This document shows, piece by piece, positions 46,501-58,110 of a stretch of 64,000 bases of DNA. Position 1 is the first letter of the stretch, and the number at the start of each line of letters is the position of its first letter. The translations under genes were made by a program, and so were the position numbers. The notes below the pieces were generated by a model. That model was given only the letters and a program-made list of their open reading frames with translations, ran no database searches and had not been told where the DNA came from. The stretch comes from Hemileia vastatrix. Its lineage: Eukaryota; Basidiomycota; Pucciniomycetes; Pucciniales; Zaghouaniaceae. The DNA lies in assembly GCA_030280995.1 (NCBI GenBank), contig JASXTE010000005.1, forward strand, positions 29,060,501 to 29,124,500. The letters are read 5' to 3'.

Positions 46501-48386
46501 TTCAATGTCAATTTGGTTGTCCTCATCATCTTTGAGAGAATCTGTCGAGGGAAGACCAGAATTGAGAGAGCATAATTCGATTGCTTCAAGGCAATTTAAA
46601 TCCTCTTTGAGTGAAGTCATCGAGCTAGAAGGGTTAGCCAATTGCTCATTTAAAGAAAAATCAGATGCTTGCAAGTCATCTGGAAGAGATTTGTCCTCTA
46701 GAAGGACATTGTCAGGCGGGTTGTTCAACTCCCTATTGACCTGCATTGAAGAATCAGAAATATACTTAGTAGGTGGGGTGATCAATCCCCGTGTCTAATC
46801 AATTTCAGGATTCCAATGCGTTAAAAAGTCATGGCCAAGAATGGTATCGTCCATCCTTGGGGCGTCCAAGAATGATAATTTCCACTCAAAGGAGGGAAAG
46901 TTCGGAAAGTTGAAAACCCATAAAACTTTCTTACTGACCCAATATTTGGGTTCCTCTGATTTGACCAAGTATATTGGAGTTCAATCAATATCTGTAAATT
47001 TCAGCTGTAACTTCTTGGCAAAAGATAAACTGACAAAAGAAATTGAAGCTCCAGAGTCTATAAGACAACTGAAGGGAATATCCTCCTTAAAAAGAATGAA
47101 TCTCAAGCAATTTAAGGCACATCCAGTCCTTAAGACATCGAGGTTCTGTGCACTGGGAGAGATAAGATATTTTGCTTTGTACACAAGTAAAATATCTACT
47201 AGTTCTTTGACTTCGAACTAGTACCTTCTCTTTCCTTCAATTTTACACAATCTTCCAGCTTGTGCTTACCCCCACAATACATACATAACCCATTATCTGC
47301 TCGCCTCTTCCTCTCAGCTTCTTTAAGTTCCCCTTTAGGATCCAGTACTTTACTGATATTGCCTGGGGTTGAGCTTTTAGGTTAAGGTTTGTCCTTTCCC
47401 TTATTAGGTTTGGATTGAGTCGAGGAGGATTGAGTTGTCTGTGGGTGTGAATAAGGGCCCGATTTAAAATTTAGGGCTTGAGATTTGTTGGCGTATCGAC
47501 GATGTTGAAGTATTTCTTGGTAAACTCTGTGGAGTTTGAGGGTTCAATCCATTAAATCCGTTAAAGTAGTCATCTTCTGACCGTGAAGATTTAACTGATC
47601 CAGAATCCTCAAAGGAAGTCCTTTTTTGAAATGATACTTAAGGGCAGCATCATTCCAACCTACTTGAGTTTGAAGTGCTCTGAAGTTCAAGATATATTCA
47701 GAGGCTTTACCATTATCACTCATGCAAAGAAAATCAAGTTCAATTTCTGCGTTGTCAGTTTCATTAGGGTCACCAAACAGCGTGAAGAGTTGATCTTCGA
47801 AATTTTCCCAGTTATTTATAAGTAAGTGGGTTTTGGTTGAAGAGAGCATGAGAAGATAGGGTTCGAACCATCTTTCTGATTTTCCAGCTAGGAATGAAGA
47901 AGCGTAAACAACCTTCGATCAGTCGTTATTGAAGGTTCAAGGGTCATTATGGAACAGGAGCTTGCAGGTTTTCAAGAAGGGCCGCAATCTGTCTGGATTT
48001 TCTCCATTGAATTTATCAGGAGATTTCATGGAAGGAGTTTTGAATTTAGATCCCTCCAAAGACGTTGGATTGGAAAGGGTTTTCATAAAAAATCTCATGA
48101 AGTCCTCCAGCAAATTAGATGGTCCAGGTTCCGAAGGTTGACCAGAAGGGTGAGTAGCAGGGGTGGATGGTGCCTCATGCATTGTATCCTCTCCTTCTTC
48201 TTCCTCGCTAGAATCATCAAAATCCTGGGGGATGTCTTCTACAGATTGGAGGGAAGGTCCCCATTCTCTAAGGTTGAGAGGTTTCAAGGAGTGAGTGCGG
48301 GAAACAGTCCGTGTAGCTGTTGGCCTGCCTCTGGCGCAAGATCTAGTAGTAGCGCCCGTAGAAGGAGTGCGTTGAACAGGTGCCAT
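43554..48386 (-). pseudogene. Chromovirus Gag-Pol, broken by several stop codons
   Basis: Minus-strand polyprotein of a second gypsy lineage. Start ATG at 48386 (MAPVQRTPSTG). Gag to about 47.2 kb ends in a zinc knuckle CMYCGGKHKLEDC (about 47.28 kb); protease LIDSGASISF (about 47.08 kb); reverse transcriptase with MPFGSCNTPSTFQ and LYLDDILIF (about 45.92 kb); RNase H with VKTDASDYA (about 45.47 kb); integrase with an HHCC finger, MDFISQLP, DIISDRGSLF and [11 protein letters not shown] (about 44.3 kb); C-terminal chromodomain (EWEVSRILDSR ... YLVEWEGF, about 43.63-43.75 kb); stop TAA at 43554. In-frame stops at 47919, 47544, 46795, 46414, 45842, 45425, 44247 and 43869 sit where Trp, Arg or Gln codons are expected, each explained by one C-to-T or G-to-A change. 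The element is therefore dead but recently complete. It shares little with the 26.9 kb element beyond family motifs. Confidence 0.88.
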
Positions 48387-48461
48387 TTTAAGAATTTAGA
48401 AAACACCTGAAAAGGGATGTAGTAGTGCAAAGAATGAGAACTACGGAGAATTAAATTATAC

Positions 48462-49266
48462 TGTCACCGGACGACCTACGCACAAGGTCGAGGATGTTCC
48501 TGTAAGTGATATGAGGAGTTTGGATACTTCTTAGAAGCACAGAGGAATGATTCAAGGAAGTGATTTGAAGATGACTTGAAGGAAGAACTACTGCTTTGAG
48601 CTATTTTTGATAAGGATTCTAATATAATTTAAAGTTAATATTAAAATTCTTAAGATCTCACAAAGGGTTGGAAACTCAACAATCAAAGATTTAGGATTTA
48701 GAAATGATTATTGAGAAAATAAAGAAAGATACAATAACAATGATTTAACTTAAAGCTTTTACCACTATTAACTATAAATATGTTTTATAATTTAATTCTA
48801 AAGAATATCAAACCAAAATCCCAACCCCTTTTATACCCTTTACTCCTCCTCGCATTGACCTCATACACATCCACTATTCCGCACACCACAGACCATTAAA
48901 AATACATCCATTACACCTGAACCCTCCTCACTAGCATCTGTTAACCCTTTAATCCTCCACTAACCATTCCGTCCATGCTCACTACCCCTTTTAATAATTC
49001 ACAGACATTTAATAAACCTTTTAGTGCACCATTACATTGACTATTGCGCTGTGCGTCACTTATTGAAGAAAAGACTGAGACACACTATTGAGATATTGAA
49101 TAATTTAGATTTAGAGTTTAGACTAGCGCGGTTGGATAGCAAGTACACAAAGGAAAGTCACAGTTGCTATGGAGAATTGCTTTCTGCGCTTTGAGTATGA
49201 ATTTAGACCTCTGTATTATTAATTTAATGAGCTGCTTTTGCCTCGAGTGTCACGTGGCGCGTGACA
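48462..49266 (-). mobile_element. 5' LTR of the minus-strand chromovirus
   Basis: 805 bases, TGTCACCGG...GCGTGACA, partner of 40771-41562. The leader between this LTR and the gag ATG is only 75 bases. Directly inside the LTR the minus strand reads GTATAATTTAATTCTCC, which does not look like a usual tRNA primer site. Confidence 0.9.
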
Positions 49267-49760
49267 AACAGAGATTTAATATCTATGGAAGATATATAAT
49301 TGTTTTTGTTAGTTTCAAAAAGAATGAAAGGAATTTAAAAAAATCTACCTCTTTTAACAGTCAAAGTAATTGTTTCCAACTTGAGAAGGTTTCTGGCTCA
49401 AAGCAATAGCAGTAACATCAACAAAACCAATACATCCTATGAAGCCCCCTGCTGCATAACCTGAGATTATTCAAGTCAATTTTCTTTTGTTGGCCAGGTC
49501 AGAAGTTGAAATTCCAAGGAGTTTATAGTGGTGATGTATCATTTGGTATAAGTGTTAACAGAACCATACCCTAAATCAAAGACATTTTCCAAATGTGTAA
49601 AGGCAGCTCCATTACCATTGGAGCCAAAAAACTTAGTGTGATGGCCACTTAAATTGAAGGATCACATTTCTCTTTTTGAGAATTATTATGAAAAACAGGG
49701 TGATCTTGAATAATCCAAAGAAATTTAAGGAAAAATTCCTGAGAATTCCTGAACAACTAC
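49267..49760 (-). pseudogene. PIF/Harbinger transposase, N-terminal part
   Basis: Continuation of the transposase at 40356-40770 on the far side of the chromovirus. Minus-strand order: GSNGNGAAFTH, NVFDLGYGSVNTYTK (start of the nuclease domain), a stop, then GGFIGCIGFVDVTAIALS and KPSQVGNNYFDC. An intron (GTAGAT...TCCATAG, about 49.35-49.28 kb) and two TAA stops precede the insertion point. GFVDVTAI contains the first catalytic Asp. The gene already carried, or later gained, several stops besides the insertion. AACAG at 49267-49271 is the right target-site duplication. Confidence 0.75.
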
Positions 49761-50610
49761 CTAAAACTGGGTGCAGATAGGTCAAGAAGTGTTTGGATGG
49801 TGTACTTGTGAGTATCAATTACATCAGTATTTCTAAGAAGAAGGTAACATTTCCTTTCCATTTTTTATAAAAAGAAAAAATCTTCTTCTAGATCAGAATC
49901 TGAATTTTAATCACAGTTCAAGAGCAGATCAAGAGCTATGAAAGTCATTTCTTGATGTAATATATCATGATTTGAGAGTGAGGAAGAAATGACTCTTATA
50001 TGATATGATATGAAAATGTAAGTGAAGTAAAATTTTGATGTATTATTTTTTGAGTTATGAATTTTTAGGCTTCAGAGTGCTGTGGTGGAGTGCTGTATAT
50101 GAATGTGATGATGCTGAAAACCAGTGAAATGGGACTTGATAAGGAAATCAGCACTTTTGGTTGAGGAAGTGCATATTTGAGTTAAATAAGTGACTTGTTT
50201 CATTTTGAAATCAACCAGTTTTTGGACTAGTGTGTTTTGGAAATCTGCACTTAAATAAGGGCATATTTTCCAGAACTGAAACCCCCTATTATGGAGCAAA
50301 AAGAGTGGAATAAAGTTGGAGAAATTTGAGCAAGATGAAAGTAAGAGTGAAACAGAAGCAAAAAATTAAAACAACTAAGTAAAGGGTAGATCTTATGAGA
50401 GAAAACAAAAAAATTGTCTACTTATGTAGTAATATGAGAGGTTTATAAGTAAGGACAAAGAGTGGTGAAGTATAGGCTGGGTTTAATAAGCCAGGCCTTG
50501 TGATTTTCACTTTAATGCATAAACTATGAAACAAGTGATTCTGAAAATTAATTACTATGAAATTACTGTTTTCCCTTACACTCTTCATTTATCATTATCA
50601 TTAAAGTTTA
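49761..50610. other. AT-rich spacer
   Basis: No gene is seen. A small inverted repeat GGCTGG...GCCAGGCC near 50477-50500 repeats the CCAG/CTGG hairpin theme seen elsewhere in the window. Confidence 0.4.
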
Positions 50611-51230
50611 AAATTGATATCAATACCGGGTCTCAGACCTTACAAAACATTTATAGCATGTTTCATTTAAAATACACCACACAAACATGGAACAAAACAC
50701 GGCTGATTTGGTACTTGGTGTCTCAAAAATGGGGTAAAATATGTCCTACTTTTGTAAAATTCATTTAACAAAAATATATCCTTTCTATCAAATTTGAGTC
50801 ACCTCCCTTCCACTCTTAAACATATAAAGCATATAATCCATGTCAGATCACTTCTTTTCCAGTTCTTTTCCAAATCAGTTTTTTCTCCTTCACACCACAA
50901 TAAGTCCATTACTTCTTATTCCTTTCTAGAATTTAATAAATATCCTTTTCTTGATTCTCCTGAGCTCAAAGAGCTGACTTTTTATTCTTTTGTTGAGATT
51001 GATAAGCCCATTTTAGTAAGCATTAACTACTTTTGTTATTTTTTTTCTTTTCTTTTGTATATTTACTCCTCATGTATTTACCAGACCAGGGCTTCTTCAA
51101 ATATACAAATTTATAAGGAATTAAGTGATAATTATAGAAAAACAGATAAATAATTGACCTCTCCTAGCAACAGACTCTAGAAAAGGGCCTCTGCTAGTTC
51201 TGAGATAACTCAATCTATTTTAAAGGCTGT
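50611..51230 (+). repeat. Direct repeat A with a conserved splice-like junction
   Basis: Matches 54630-55340. Shared landmarks: GGTCTCA...CCTTAC, CACACAAACA, TACTTGGTGTCTCAA, TCTTTTCCAGTTCTTTT, and a short coding-like exon (LDSPELKELT here; LNSPEFEERT in the other copy) followed by GTAAGC...ACTTTTGTTATT...CAG. Conservation of the exon and of both intron ends suggests each copy carries the 5' end of a gag-like gene. Confidence 0.65.
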
Positions 51231-51239
51231 TTTTTCAGC

Positions 51240-54200
51240 ATATGAGGATATTTTAAATTAACCTGAAAAAGGTTTCTTTTTAATTAATCAAGAATTATTT
51301 ATAATTTATTTCTCCTATTCTTAAAAACTAAAGTTGTTTCAGAAACAGATCAAGCTCATATTGAAATAAAATATGCAGGAGGTCCTTTAATTCCTCCATC
51401 ATTAATAAATATACAAGCATATTAAGGAATTTCATCTTGAATAATCCAATCAATCTGAGCCTGATATACAGCAACCAAATTTGCGACACTGTGAAGTAAT
51501 CATTTTAATTGTAATTCTCTAATTTGAGTATTAAAAGTAGTTAGAGGTCTAGAATCTGGATTAAATTCTTTATCATCATATCCCCTCATAAAATCACCTA
51601 ATCCATAACAGACTCTACCAGAAAATGTTTCCACAAAGTCTTCTCACTAGGTGGTATACCAGCATCTTCTATTGTAACCCTGTTTGATTCTCAAAGATTA
51701 TGAACTACCCTAAGATTTCAATTGTGTTTCTTGATACAGAAAAATGGACTTGAATAACTTGATGAAGACTTTTCATATAATCCAGCTCAAATTTTTTCTC
51801 TGATGATTTCAATTTAGTTTTTTTTAAAGAAGCAGGATTGGAAATTGGGGTTTTCTCCCAAAGTTTGTTACATATAACAGGAATCTTGTAAGGATCACCA
51901 TAAGAATGATTTGACAGAGTAATCTCTTCTTCTACAAATACAAGTGCCTTCTCTCTTTTAACCATCAAATCCAACAATAACTTGCTTTTCTCACAAGAAA
52001 AGAAATCTTCTGACCCAAAATTTACAACACAAATTCTATCAAACTTAATTCTTGATTTTTCAGAAAATTCAAGAAGATTCTTGACTAAAGGATAATCATA
52101 AGGTTATATTGAAAATTTACCACTCTTCAATGGTGGCCTTAATTTAGCATGTAGAAGTTCATTAATAAGCTTTACCTTATATGTGCTTTTCTTATATTTT
52201 TTGGCGTCAAAACCCACATTGACTTGAGGAATAAGATCTCTTTTAGAATCACAATTACAATAATCTTTATCAGAGTTTTTCTCATCACCAGAATCAAAAG
52301 AAAAATAATTTGAAACATTTTTTTATCATTATCATTTTTAACAGAACCAATAACATTTTCATCTAATTTTAAACCTTTATTTTTATCACCATTACCAATA
52401 ATATCCTTGGAAAATTCCCCAGTAAAGAAAGTTGTTAGCTTAACTCTCTTTCTGGACGTTAAACCAGAAAAAAATAGCTGGCACTTTCTAGCAGGTGCCC
52501 ATCCGTGAATGAGCCATGGTAGTTCAATTGGAGGGAGGCACCTTCCAGCAGGTGCCAACATTTTTTTCCCAGTGTTAGTATCAGAAATTTTGGTTTATCA
52601 AAAATATTTTTTGTGAATTATTTATAGTAAGAGTTTAATCTTGATTTTGGTGGATTAATTGCAGTCTATAATCATGCTTTAATTAAAAAATACCTCCACT
52701 AATAATACCAAACTTATACACCATTTTTACCTAATTTTTATCTAACACAATACAACTCATCATTTCATTTGAACCATTCATGAAAGAAATTGAGAAGCTT
52801 GTCAAAGTAGTGAGACAAGTTAAAAAGGCTGTAAAAAATTTTCAAACTAAAGAAAGATCAACAGAAAATAATTGAGAAAATACTTTAAATACATCCAAGT
52901 GAACTGACGTATTGTAATTCAGGATCTCTTCTTGAGGAGATATTACAACATTAGAGTGATCAGCTCTCCCTACCCTAAAAAAGGAGGTTCTCCATAATCT
53001 TCTTGAAGGAAGTAAAAAAAATCCAAGATGAAAAAAATAAAAGATATAATATTGAAGTCAGTTTAAAGGCAGTATATCCTCATTTTTGAGGAATATAATT
53101 CTTGATATCCCCTGGTGGAAACCCATAAATGTTCAATTCAGGAATTTCCACCAATTCCAAAATACTATAAAAAAACCACCAGAAATTGTCCTACCACAGG
53201 AAAATAATAATTTTTTTTCCAAAATATGAGTGCAACAATTTCAAGCACCCCATCATTCAACACCTCCACACTCTCCAATAGTGCAGGTAAAAAAATATCC
53301 TCCTCAACAATCTCTTCCTGAGATTGAAAAAAATCCTTCAAACATAAATAAAATCCACCAACAAAATCTACCTCTTCATTACAGACAGTTTCAACTTCTG
53401 AAGGTAAAACCTGAGAGAAATCATCCTCTAAATCCAAATCCAAATCAACTAACAGATAATGCTCCAAATTATCCTTAAAATATTCATCATTGACAGAAAT
53501 ATCTTTATCTATAGAAACCTCTTCTGTTGAAACTGATTCTTCTTCCAAATCAATATATTTATATTGACCAAGATCTTCAGGAATAACTGAATCTAAAATA
53601 TCCACACAAGATACCACTTCTCCATAATCATTAGTAGTAATAGAATCAAAATAATCTAATACAGATTTATTTACCCCATCCATGGAGGGAATCCTTTTCT
53701 CCCCAGCTGTATGAGTCATCATCAATATATCATTTAAATGAAATTCCTGCACCACCTCAAGAAAATATTTTCCCAAAGCACTTCAAAGCACACACTCTGC
53801 TTCATTTTTATGCTATAAAACTTAATAATCCAAAAGATAATTCAAAACTGCTTGAAACTCATCCATAAAATGATGATATTGGCCCATAGTTGTTTCATCA
53901 AATATTTCATGCCATACAATAGCTATATTCTTAAGATCCTCCAATGAATAAACCTTTTGCCACAATTTAAAGATCTATATATTCATCTTTTCCCAGTCTT
54001 GATATTTACACCCTTCAATCTTTATAATCTTTATTTCCACCTTTCTATCCTTAATGAAAAACCTAATCTGCTTCAGAATATCCAAAGGTGTAGTACCATC
54101 AATCCCAGAAGCAGTTTCATATCTATATAAAATCCATGTAAATAATCACCAGAAATCCTGGGCCCATCCCAAGTTACAATCCCTACTGTTGCATTAATAG

Positions 54201-54250
54201 GTACATCAGAAGTCAAAACACCAGATCTAATAGCAAAAGACATACCAAAG
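51240..54250 (-). pseudogene. Decayed LTR-type retroelement gag-pol
   Basis: Minus-strand fragments in sense order: gag-like INATVGIVTWDGPRISGDYL (about 54.2 kb); a long acidic linker (53776-53165; DLDLDLEDDFSQVLPSEVE); a basic segment near 52.5 kb; a reverse-transcriptase entry region (LMVKREKALVFVEEE ... GDPYKIPVI, 51977-51705); then, in changing frames, NLRVVHNL, a GLGDFM-like segment and INDGGIKGP near 51.4 kb. This matches the reverse-transcriptase group common in rust and other basidiomycete gypsy-like elements, but YxDD and integrase are not recoverable, and many stops and frameshifts exist. A GC-rich hairpin (GGCACCT...AGGTGCC) lies near 52535-52556. Confidence 0.55.
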
Positions 54251-54629
54251 ATAAATGATCATCCATAAAAAAGTGTTTCTAAATGAGCCTCTTTCAGGCT
54301 AAACCAGTCTAAGTATCAAGTAAGATTGTTGAAAGCTACAGAATTAAAAGCCCATGTAGGGCACTACAAATTTAAAATGACTCTTACAGTTGCCTTACTG
54401 GAATTCAGGAATATGAATTCAGGAAAAGAAATACTAAGGTGTACATATAAATTAAATCCAGTTATGAATACATACAGATATTTCAATAAAAACATGTAAA
54501 TAGTATAAATGAAGTAAAGTATAAAGAGGAGATTTCCCCTAAAAATCAACATATGCTTTTACAACAAAAAAAAACCTGTTAATTTTAGTATTCTGAAGTT
54601 ACCAATGTGGTAGTAGTCTCTAAGTCTTA

Positions 54630-55340
54630 ATAGAGGGTCTCAAACCTTACCAAACATTTCTAGAGTTTTTTATTTAAAAAGTGCCACACAAACACAACAT
54701 TAAACATGCCTGATTTTGTACTTGGTGTCTCAATAATGGGGTAAACTAAATCCTAATTTTTTAATACTTTTTCAGCCACAATTTGGCCCAACAATACCTG
54801 AAATCTCCCTACCAACTTCTCATCACCTTCCTTTGATCTTAACCTATATACTCCACCTCACATCTCTTCTCTTCCAGTTCTTTTACAAATCCAATTTTTC
54901 TCTTTAACACAACAGTAGTTAAATTCCTTTTTATTCCTTTTTTTATTAAATTTTCCTGTTCAAATTTCTATCCCCACATCTTCTTAATTTTATCTAAGGA
55001 ATCATAAACATAATCAAGGTGAAAAACTTTCTGAATCTCATATGTATGAATAATTATGAATTTACTTTAGACTGTTTGCTTAACTCTCCTGAATTTGAAG
55101 AACGAACTGTTAATTCCAATATTGATCTTGATGAGCCCAGGGTAGTAAGCTTATGCAACTTTTGTTATTATTGTTTATTTCTTATTTACTCTCCATTTAT
55201 TAAACAGAGCTAAGGCTCATCAAATTGAGAACATTTCAAGGGAGTGCTGAAAATTACAGGTTAGATGATATAAAATCAAAACCTCCTAGAAAAAGTCTGA
55301 ATCAAAGGGGCTCTACTAGTTTGTGGCCTCATTCAAAATT
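54630..55340 (+). repeat. Direct repeat B, partner of 50.6-51.2 kb
   Basis: Second copy of the sequence described at 50611. It retains the coding-like exon (NSPEFEERTVNSNIDLDEP) and the GTAAGC...AAACAG intron ends. The two copies flank the minus-strand retroelement relic, but their own coding sense is plus, so they are not simply its LTRs. Confidence 0.65.
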
Positions 55341-55359
55341 AAAGCATGAAAATTTTTTA

Positions 55360-56700
55360 GACAATCCTGTAGTGATATCTATAGGCCTTTACTAAGGGAG
55401 TTGGAGAAACACTTGAGCAAAAAACCCCTGTCCCTTTAAGAAATACTAGGTGAGATTAATTTTCTACATAAAATTAGATACTGTTACAATAATCCTTCCA
55501 ATAAACTTCTTGACTTCTTAACAAGTCAATATAATAGTTAATAGCAGACTACAAACAAAACACAACCTAAAATGCAAAAAGATCCACACCAGAAATCTAG
55601 GACATGGTGCAATTGTTACACAGAAAACAGAAAAAATACTTGACGCACATTACAAAGCTACAACAGAGAGAACAGTTACAAAAGTTGAGTTAAAGGAAGA
55701 AAAACCTTGAAAAAAAGACAGCCAATTGTGGCCAAAAAACAGTGAAAACAGAGTAAGAAACAGTGATCTAATTACCAGATAGTTGTATGATAAATGGAGT
55801 TGCCCCCAAACTGTCTTATACAGTATCTACACACAGAAATATATTAAAATCTAAACTAAAGCAGAACAATTGACTATAAATCTGCCAAATTACATATACC
55901 CCCTATAGTTGTGCTCCTCAGGCTGCTATGATCAAGGTGGCTGGCCAGCCCAACTTTGTGATGCCTGCCTAGAGACAGGCATCCATCCTGAGACAAAACA
56001 CACCCATAAAAACCACAAAAAAACCACAGTACACCAAAAAACCCTTAAAACACAAAATTAAGCTTAAAATAAGTTAAGTCATAATATGTAGAGAAATAAT
56101 AATCTATAGCACATAAGGTTAGCCCAAGAAATGTGAAAAAAAATTAAACAGTTTTAGTGAAAGCTGAAATATGCCTGAATGAACCTTTAAAGCCCAGAAT
56201 ATGAAAAAATATCATAGCATCATGAAATATAGAGAAAAACCAGGGCTATCCAACAATAATAGCCACATATCTAGGGTTTAATTATTCAGCCCATTAATCA
56301 AGAAAACCCCTAAAAATTTGGTAAAATGCCATTTTTGAAGATACCAAATACACTTGAGATGCCAGAAAAATTCCATAGAGCCTTGAAAACAATAAAAATT
56401 AAAAGAATAAAGGGATATGCCATGGTAGGATTCTCTTCCCAGCCAGAAAAAAAGTACAAAACTCCTTAAAACCACCTAAAACATGGTAAAAAAAGCCTAT
56501 CAACTTCTGGAACACAAAAAAAAAATTAAAAATTGAGATAGATTTTTTCTATTTAGAGAGGGATAAGGCTAGAATTCAAGAAAGGATAATGAAAAATTTA
56601 AAATCTAGAGTGTTCAACATTTTTTGGTCTCTCTAGACAACTGATACATAATAATATAGATCTTACTCCCTCCATCATACTTTCAATATTTCTAACAATT
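55360..56700 (+). repeat. Interspersed repeat, copy 3
   Basis: Direct copy of the family at 34430 and inverted copy of 35400-36490, starting at the CTATAGGCC landmark near 55380. It contains a stem-loop at 55960-55983 (GATGCCTG...CAGGCATC with a short loop). No gene. Confidence 0.65.
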
Positions 56701-56849
56701 ACATTTATAAATTTGTTGTTTTTCTTTAATTTTTAAATTTCTTACATTTTTTCTCAAATACTATCTTCATTGTCAGATTCTTTTCTGGGTGAAGATTACC
56801 AAATTTTTTCTAATTCAAAAAAAAATTATTTCCAAAAAACTTTTTTTGG

Positions 56850-56985
56850 CGATACCCTCCCCTGATATTTACTATAGCAGGGGGTGGGCATTACTATATT
56901 TTTTCTAGGTCAAAAAATTATTTTGAAAAAAAAATTGACAATAGCCTCCCCTGTGTTTTACTGAAGTAGGGGCATAGATTTCCAA
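56850..56985. repeat. Two tandem G/C hairpins
   Basis: CCCTCCCCTG...CAGGGGGTGGG and, about 85 bases on, CCTCCCCTG...TAGGGG, set in AT-rich DNA with similar flanks (TTTTTTCTA..., TTGAAAAAAA...). They look like two copies of one small unit. Confidence 0.7.
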
Positions 56986-57399
56986 ATTTTATGCTCATTC
57001 CATAAATTAAAATTTAAACACGTCATATAAGATAATTAACAAACTAATAATAATGAAAGTTCAAGTATAATGAGAATGGAAATAATCTGTGAGAACAGAG
57101 ACTTAAATCAAAGACAAGTGTGCACATGAGCCTCATGAGGAAATAAAATTTCCCAATGATTACTTATTTATAACACACAGCCTGATGGCTCATTAACTTA
57201 AGTAAGTAAAGTATCATATATGATATATTAAATGTTAATTCATTAATTAAAAATAAAACTTGACAACCTATATTAGACTGCATACTTTTTTTTGGTTACA
57301 TAATATTTTATTTTTTACATTGCCTTTGTTTCTCACCTTATGAATCTGGTTTACCAACTCTAGATTTTCAGTCATTTTTATCCAAGAAATTCAAATAAA

Positions 57400-58110
57400 A
57401 TAAATCTTAATGAAAAAATAATGAAATTGGATAAAACCTACTTGAAATATTTCTAGAAGTTCCAAAAATAGTTAAAAAAAACCTCAAGAAAAAATTCAAA
57501 AAGCTCAAATAGAATAAAGAATCCAAAATTCTCCAAAAAAATCCCTCAAAAGTACCCAGAAACTTGACAAAAAACTCCAAAAAAAATGCCTCAAAAGTTT
57601 GCAAAAAAGTGTCTCAAAGCTTTCTAGAAAAGTAGCAAAATGTTCAAAAAAAAATGATCAAAATACTTCAGAAATGTGCCAAAAAATACCTGAAGATCAC
57701 TTTAAAATACTTTTAAATAATTTTAAAATTTTTTCCAAATTTTTCCAAATGGTTTTATTGAAAAGAAGGACCCAAATCAGCCTATAGAAAAACATCTAAA
57801 AATCAATGGAAAATGCTCAAGAAATGTTTCCAAACTGTTCTGGCAGAAAAAAAGACCAAAAATTTCACAAAAACACCTAAAAAAAAGATGAAAATTCATG
57901 GAAAATGTTTCCAAATTGTTTCCAAATGATTCTGAAGTAATCTAGAAAAAAAGGTCCAAAAAAAGAGAAAAAACATAAAGAAGAGCAAAAAAGCACCAAA
58001 AAGTTAATAAATCAAGAATAAAAAAGATGGAGAAACCAAAAAAAGGAAAAAAAGGAAAAAAAGGAAAAAAGAACAGATCAATCATATATTAAAACAAAAA
58101 AATGATAAAA
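57400..58110. repeat. Low-complexity A-rich tract
   Basis: Dominated by short AAAAAC/AAAAAG words with repeated phrases (TTTCCAAATTGTTTCC, GGAAAATG) and a clean (AAAAAAGG)-type run near 58035-58070. Open frames on both strands are compositional only. Confidence 0.7.

Noticed and set aside
50611..55340. LTR pair of the minus-strand retroelement relic
   Set aside because: The two repeats flank it, but they carry a plus-sense exon and intron and have no recognisable TG...CA ends or target duplication.
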